NCBI GenBank assembly: GCA_030425615.1
Contig: JAUIAI010000048.1
Span: 1 to 9,417, forward strand
Source: Gammaproteobacteria bacterium
GTDB taxonomy: Bacteria; Pseudomonadota; Gammaproteobacteria; Burkholderiales; Burkholderiaceae_E
Direction of reading: 5' to 3'
Length of the DNA stretch: 9,417 nt
Below, in pieces: positions 6,748 to 9,417 of this stretch (its first letter is position 1; every line of letters starts with the position of its first letter). The position numbers and the translations under genes were made by a program. The notes under the pieces are model-generated. The model was not told where the DNA came from and did not search any database. It saw only the letters and a list, made by a program, of their open reading frames with translations.

Positions 6748-6819
6748 ATTGCGGCAACGACGGTGTAAGCGGTTGTTTCCGTAGGAGGTTTCGGATTCTG
6801 TGCGGTAACCCGAGTGGGG

Positions 6820-6825
6820 TATAGT
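6820..6825 (+). promoter_or_regulatory. Candidate -10 element for the EAL-domain gene
   Basis: TATAGT matches TATAAT in five of six positions and is the best -10-like hexamer in the gap 6635-6908. No good -35 lies 16-18 bases upstream (TTCTGT at 6796-6801 is poor). It would give a leader of about 75 bases. Confidence 0.35.
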
Positions 6826-6834
6826 GCACGGCTA

Positions 6835-6856
6835 TCGGCCAGACGGTCGGCCAGAC
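6835..6856 (+). repeat. Two 10-bp direct repeats, 12-bp period, just downstream of the candidate -10
   Basis: TCGGCCAGAC occurs at 6835-6844 and again at 6847-6856. The start-to-start spacing of 12 bases and the position immediately after the candidate transcription start would suit a repressor or activator site, or the repeat could simply be a local duplication. Confidence 0.6.
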
Positions 6857-6908
6857 AGGCAGCCGGATTCCAGCGGCATCGGCCGCACCGGCTCCAGGGC
6901 GGGGGCGC

Positions 6909-8558
6909 ATGACCAAGACCACTGAGACACCCGGGGGTGCGGCGGCTGCGCCGCAGACGGACGACTGGCCCCTGCTGAGGCTCTCCGACGACGGTCGGGT
7001 CTCCGGGCCCGGCGAGTGCTGGACCGCGATCACCGGCACGGACCCCACGAAAGTCGCCGATCCCTGGTTCGTCGTTCACGTCCACGACCGCCAGCGTCTG
7101 CGAGACGAGATCACGGCCGCCATCGCCGAAGGCCGCGCGCTGCAGACCCGTGCGCGTCTGCGTCGTGCGGATGCCGTCTATCGCGACGTGCCGCTTGCCA
7201 TGCGCCGCGTCGGCGACGGCGAGGGCTGGATCCTGTCCAGTCCGGAGCCGCTGGGTTCGGCCGGCCCGGCACCGCGTGACGCCCTGGCCGAGTCCGCCGG
7301 ATCCGGCGGGCGTACGTCGCGCGGGCCGACCGCCCTGCACGCGCTGTTCCACCGGCTGTCCCGGCAACATGCGCTCGACCGGCGCCACGGGCGCTACAGC
7401 GCCTTCGTCACCCTCGGCCCGATTCCCTGGAACGAGGTCGGCGACGACCGGGGCGCGGGGCTCGTAAAGCGCCTGTCGCGCCTGCTGCGACGCAGTGACC
7501 TCATCGTCGCACCCGTCGACGGTCCCACGGTGCTGTTGATCACGGATCTCGGATCAGATCTCGACGGCGCGGCCGTCAATGCCGGCGATATCGCCGCCAA
7601 GGTGGCGCGCTGGCTCGGCGAGCACCTCGGCGGGGCCGCTCCCCTGGCGGCAGCCGTGGTGATGCTGGGTCAGTCGGATGCATGGCCGGAGGCCCTCGAG
7701 CGGGCGGAGTCGCAGCGATGCCGCGCGCTCGAAGCGGGTGAGTCCGTGGTGTTCGGTGACCCTGCGTTGCAGCGGGCGGCGGTCGAGCGCGACAGGCTGA
7801 TCGCCGCGCTGCGGGAAGCCATCGAGGGACGCTCCTTCGTGTTGCAGTACCAGCCCATGCTCGGGCGGGGGAACGCACTGGTGGGCGTCGAGGCCCTGCT
7901 GCGCTGGCACCGCCGGGACGCCGGCGGGCTCCTGTTCCCGGGAGAGTTCATTCCCGTGGCGGAGCGTGCCGGCCTCATGCAGCCGCTCGGACGATGGGTT
8001 CTCGAGTCCGTGTGCGAGCGACACCGTCAATGGCGCTCGCAACTCGGGCGCGACGTGACGCTGGCCGTGAACGTGGGCGAGGCGGAATTCCGGGCGCCGG
8101 ATTTCGCCGAACACGCGTGCGCGTTGTTCGAGCGTGCCGGCCTCGCCTCGGGGGCCGTCGTCCTGGAACTGCCGGGGCCGGTGTTCGGCGATCCCGACCA
8201 GCGGGCCCTGACCACGATCGGCCGTCTGCGTTCGGCAGGCTTCGGCATCGCCTTCGACGGCTTCGGCGCGCGCCATCTCGATCTGCTGGCCTTGCGTGAA
8301 TTGCCGGTCGACGCCATCAAGCTCCACTCGCACGACGTTCTGGACCGCCTCGGTGCGGGAGTCGGCCGGGCCGTGGTCGATGCCGTCGTCGGAGTGGCGC
8401 ACAGTCTCGGGCTCGAAGTCCAGGCCAAGTCCATCGAGACGTCGGAGCAACTCGCGGTCTTTCGCGAGGGCGGCTGCGACGTCTTCCAGGGGCGCCTCAT
8501 CGGAGAGCCGTCGGCGAGCCCGCGAGCGTTGCGTCGTGTCGGGATGGTGGTGCATTGA
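6909..8558 (+). CDS. PAS-like / degenerate GGDEF / degenerate EAL domain protein
   Basis: 549 residues, soluble, with no signal peptide or membrane segment. Residues about 18-115 look PAS-like (DDGRV..., W/F-rich HVHD segment, C-terminal RRVGDGEGWILS). A glycine/alanine linker follows. About 140-285 is a GGDEF-like fold in which the position of the GGDEF loop reads VDGPTVLL, so cyclase activity is not expected. About 290-540 is an EAL domain. It keeps E328-A-L, N388 in VNVGEAEF, E420 in VLELP, D450, K471 and Q527. However, the usual DDFG is DGFG (G451), and the usual AEGVE is AKSIE (K507 replaces the conserved E). Loss of these two acidic residues argues against normal c-di-GMP hydrolysis and suggests a binding or scaffolding role. 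The start at 6909 has a weak G-rich ribosome site. The gene overlaps the DUF1415 gene by four bases. Domain calls are firm for EAL, weaker for PAS. Confidence 0.9.
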   Translation: MTKTTETPGGAAAAPQTDDWPLLRLSDDGRVSGPGECWTAITGTDPTKVADPWFVVHVHDRQRLRDEITAAIAEGRALQTRARLRRADAVYRDVPLAMRRVGDGEGWILSSPEPLGSAGPAPRDALAESAGSGGRTSRGPTALHALFHRLSRQHALDRRHGRYSAFVTLGPIPWNEVGDDRGAGLVKRLSRLLRRSDLIVAPVDGPTVLLITDLGSDLDGAAVNAGDIAAKVARWLGEHLGGAAPLAAAVVMLGQSDAWPEALERAESQRCRALEAGESVVFGDPALQRAAVERDRLIAALREAIEGRSFVLQYQPMLGRGNALVGVEALLRWHRRDAGGLLFPGEFIPVAERAGLMQPLGRWVLESVCERHRQWRSQLGRDVTLAVNVGEAEFRAPDFAEHACALFERAGLASGAVVLELPGPVFGDPDQRALTTIGRLRSAGFGIAFDGFGARHLDLLALRELPVDAIKLHSHDVLDRLGAGVGRAVVDAVVGVAHSLGLEVQAKSIETSEQLAVFREGGCDVFQGRLIGEPSASPRALRRVGMVVH

Positions 8559-9112
8559 CGGCGCTCGAAGCGCAGGAGGCGACCCTTGACTGGGTGCGCC
8601 GCGTGGTGATCGGTCTCGGCCTGTGCCCGTTCGCCGGTCCGGCCTTTGCGGCCGACAGACTTCGCGTCCGTGTCTGCACCGACGAGACTCCGGCCCAATG
8701 GCTGGAGGCGGTCGCCGACGAGGCACGCGCGTTGGTGGCGGCTGATCCGTCACGCGTCGAAACCGTGCTGCTCGTGTTGCCGCGCGCGGCAGAGGATTTC
8801 GAGTCCTTCAACGATCTGCTCGACCCGGTCGAGGATCTGCTCGAGACCCTCGGTCTGGACGATGCCGTGCAGACCGCGATCTTCCATCCCGGGTTCCGGT
8901 TCGCGGGCATGGACGACGACGACCCACGGCATGGCATACACCGCGCGCCCCTGCCCACCCTGCATCTGCTGCGCCGGGAAAGTCTGGAAGCCGTGGACGA
9001 AGAGGAGGTCGCGGCCATTCTGGAACGAAACGCGCGCACCATGGGATCGCTCGGCCCGACGGGCTGGCGGGCACCCTGGCCGCCGATCCGTCCTCTGGCG
9101 ACGGCGTGCTGA
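8555..9112 (+). CDS. DUF1415 family protein of unknown function
   Basis: 185 residues. I recognise the DUF1415 family from WVRRVVIGLGLCPFA (13-27), FHPGFRFAG (110-118), the HRAPLPTLHLLRRESLE block (129-145) and the ending TMGSLGPTGWRA. Family function is not known. The conserved CPFA cysteine (C24) and several acidic/histidine positions hint at a ligand or metal site, but this is inference. The start is TTG at 8555, read as Met. It overlaps the stop of the EAL gene as TTGA and gives exactly the N-terminus expected for the family; no ATG or GTG lies in a better place. A weak ribosome site, GGTGG, sits four bases upstream. The overlap suggests coupled translation with the EAL gene. The last ~12 residues (PWPPIRPLATAC) are not recognised. 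Confidence 0.9.
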   Translation: MTALEAQEATLDWVRRVVIGLGLCPFAGPAFAADRLRVRVCTDETPAQWLEAVADEARALVAADPSRVETVLLVLPRAAEDFESFNDLLDPVEDLLETLGLDDAVQTAIFHPGFRFAGMDDDDPRHGIHRAPLPTLHLLRRESLEAVDEEEVAAILERNARTMGSLGPTGWRAPWPPIRPLATAC

Positions 9113-9153
9113 CGCGGGTCTACGCATCCGGGCGCGTGAGCGATGGCGAGCCC

Positions 9154-9178
9154 GGGCAGGTGGGCGGGTTGGCGGGGG
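9154..9178 (+). repeat. Four-tract G-run, potential G-quadruplex motif
   Basis: G-runs of at least three lie at 9154-9156, 9162-9164, 9166-9168 and 9174-9178, with loops of 5, 1 and 5 bases. This meets the usual G3N1-7 pattern. It begins about 40 bases after the DUF1415 stop. In GC-rich DNA such motifs also occur by chance. Confidence 0.4.
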
Positions 9179-9189
9179 TGGTGATCGAC

Positions 9190-9219
9190 GGGCCGCCTGC
9201 AGGGTCCATGCTGCGGCCC
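9190..9219 (+). terminator. GC hairpin downstream of the DUF1415 gene, weak terminator candidate
   Basis: GGGCCGC (9190-9196) can pair with GCGGCCC (9213-9219), giving a 7-bp all-GC stem with a 16-base loop. It follows the two-gene EAL/DUF1415 unit by about 80 bases. No T-run follows, so a role as an intrinsic terminator is doubtful. Confidence 0.25.
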
Positions 9220-9333
9220 CGCCAGGCCGACGTGGGGCGGGTGGTGGATCAGGATGATGGAAGCCGACAGGCAGGTTCAGCCTCTCCCGGGAAGAATAGC
9301 GCGGTTTGGCAACTGATAGTTCCGCAAAGACAC

Positions 9334-9362
9334 TTACCCAAGTTGCAGGAATCCGCTAAAAT
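9334..9362 (+). promoter_or_regulatory. Candidate promoter for an unseen gene to the right
   Basis: TTACCC (9334-9339), a 17-base spacer and TAAAAT (9357-9362, five of six match to TATAAT). The -35 is poor (three of six) but the spacing is ideal and the region is AT-rich. The predicted start point falls at about 9368-9370, inside the adjoining palindrome. Confidence 0.4.
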
Positions 9363-9365
9363 ACA

Positions 9366-9391
9366 ACAATATAAAGATATCTTTATATTGT
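9366..9391. promoter_or_regulatory. Perfect 26-bp palindrome, probable operator
   Basis: The half-site ACAATATAAAGAT (9366-9378) is followed directly by its exact reverse complement (9379-9391), centred on GATATC. It overlaps the predicted transcription start of the candidate promoter at 9334-9362, the classic place for a dimeric repressor. The stem is AT-rich with no T-run after it, so a terminator is less likely. I do not recognise it as a known regulator's box. Confidence 0.6.
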
Positions 9392-9417
9392 ATACGATTT
9401 CGCAGACCGATTGATCC

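Larger units (their letters stand above)
9113..9417. other. Non-coding stretch at the right edge; composition changes from GC-rich to AT-rich
   Basis: I support no gene here. One 102-residue + strand frame (9106-9414) spans it, but it shows no motif, no ribosome site, and changes amino-acid composition where the base composition changes. From 9113 to about 9290 the DNA is GC-rich and G-skewed on the + strand. From 9291 to the end a hand count gives 50 G+C in 127 bases (39%), and 7 in 40 at 9361-9400. It holds a GC hairpin, a G-rich tract, and a promoter-like pair with a palindrome, listed separately. Confidence 0.7.

Noticed and set aside
6635..7048. N-terminal extension of the carbinolamine dehydratase to 265 residues
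   Set aside because: The extra part is not conserved, would overlap the start of the EAL gene, and a good ribosome site precedes ATG 6634.
9366..9391. AT-rich palindrome as an intrinsic terminator for the DUF1415 gene
   Set aside because: It lies over 250 bases past the stop codon, has an AT stem with no loop at its centre, no following T-run, and sits directly after a promoter-like pair.
9106..9414. 102-residue + strand frame over the right edge
   Set aside because: It has no ribosome site, motif or steady composition, and it would run through the candidate promoter and palindrome.

Overview
The window is GC-rich (about two-thirds G+C by eye) except for its last ~125 bases. Gene families and codon use point to a gammaproteobacterium, but nothing here fixes the genus. 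Seven complete protein genes and one gene tail are supported. I see no rRNA, tRNA, CRISPR array, transposase or integrase.

Left block (1-5759). The tail of a membrane protein on the + strand converges on a three-gene minus-strand operon. In transcription order this operon holds (i) a fused NuoE-NuoF-type diaphorase subunit of NAD-dependent formate dehydrogenase (5759-4059), (ii) the large molybdopterin/iron-sulfur catalytic subunit (4069-1295, overlapping the first gene by 11 bases) and (iii) a zinc-dependent medium-chain alcohol dehydrogenase (1225-170). Together the first two make a soluble, probably cytoplasmic enzyme that oxidises formate to CO2 and passes electrons through Fe-S clusters and FMN to NAD+. 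The two-subunit layout resembles the tungsten enzyme Fdh1 of Methylobacterium rather than the FdsGBACD operons. No fdhD/fdsC or fdsD is next to it.

Middle block (5760-6908). Divergent from the formate dehydrogenase is folB (dihydroneopterin aldolase, 5895-6248). Tail to tail with folB, only two bases away, is a pterin-4a-carbinolamine dehydratase gene (6634-6251). It has the full published activity signature. The dehydratase family has been linked experimentally to molybdenum-cofactor function where no aromatic amino acid hydroxylase is present. The cluster of pterin genes beside a molybdopterin enzyme is therefore the most suggestive functional association in the window.

Right block (6909-9112). 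A PAS-like/GGDEF-like/EAL protein of 549 residues overlaps by 4 bases (TTGA) with a DUF1415 gene that starts with TTG. The GGDEF half has no recognisable active site. The EAL half keeps several key residues but has lost two conserved acids, so it is probably a non-catalytic c-di-GMP-related receptor or scaffold.

Right edge (9113-9417). No gene is supported. The composition falls abruptly from GC-rich to about 39% G+C. The last 60 bases contain a promoter-like pair followed at once by a perfect 26-base palindrome. This looks like the control region of an unseen gene to the right, possibly the edge of acquired DNA.
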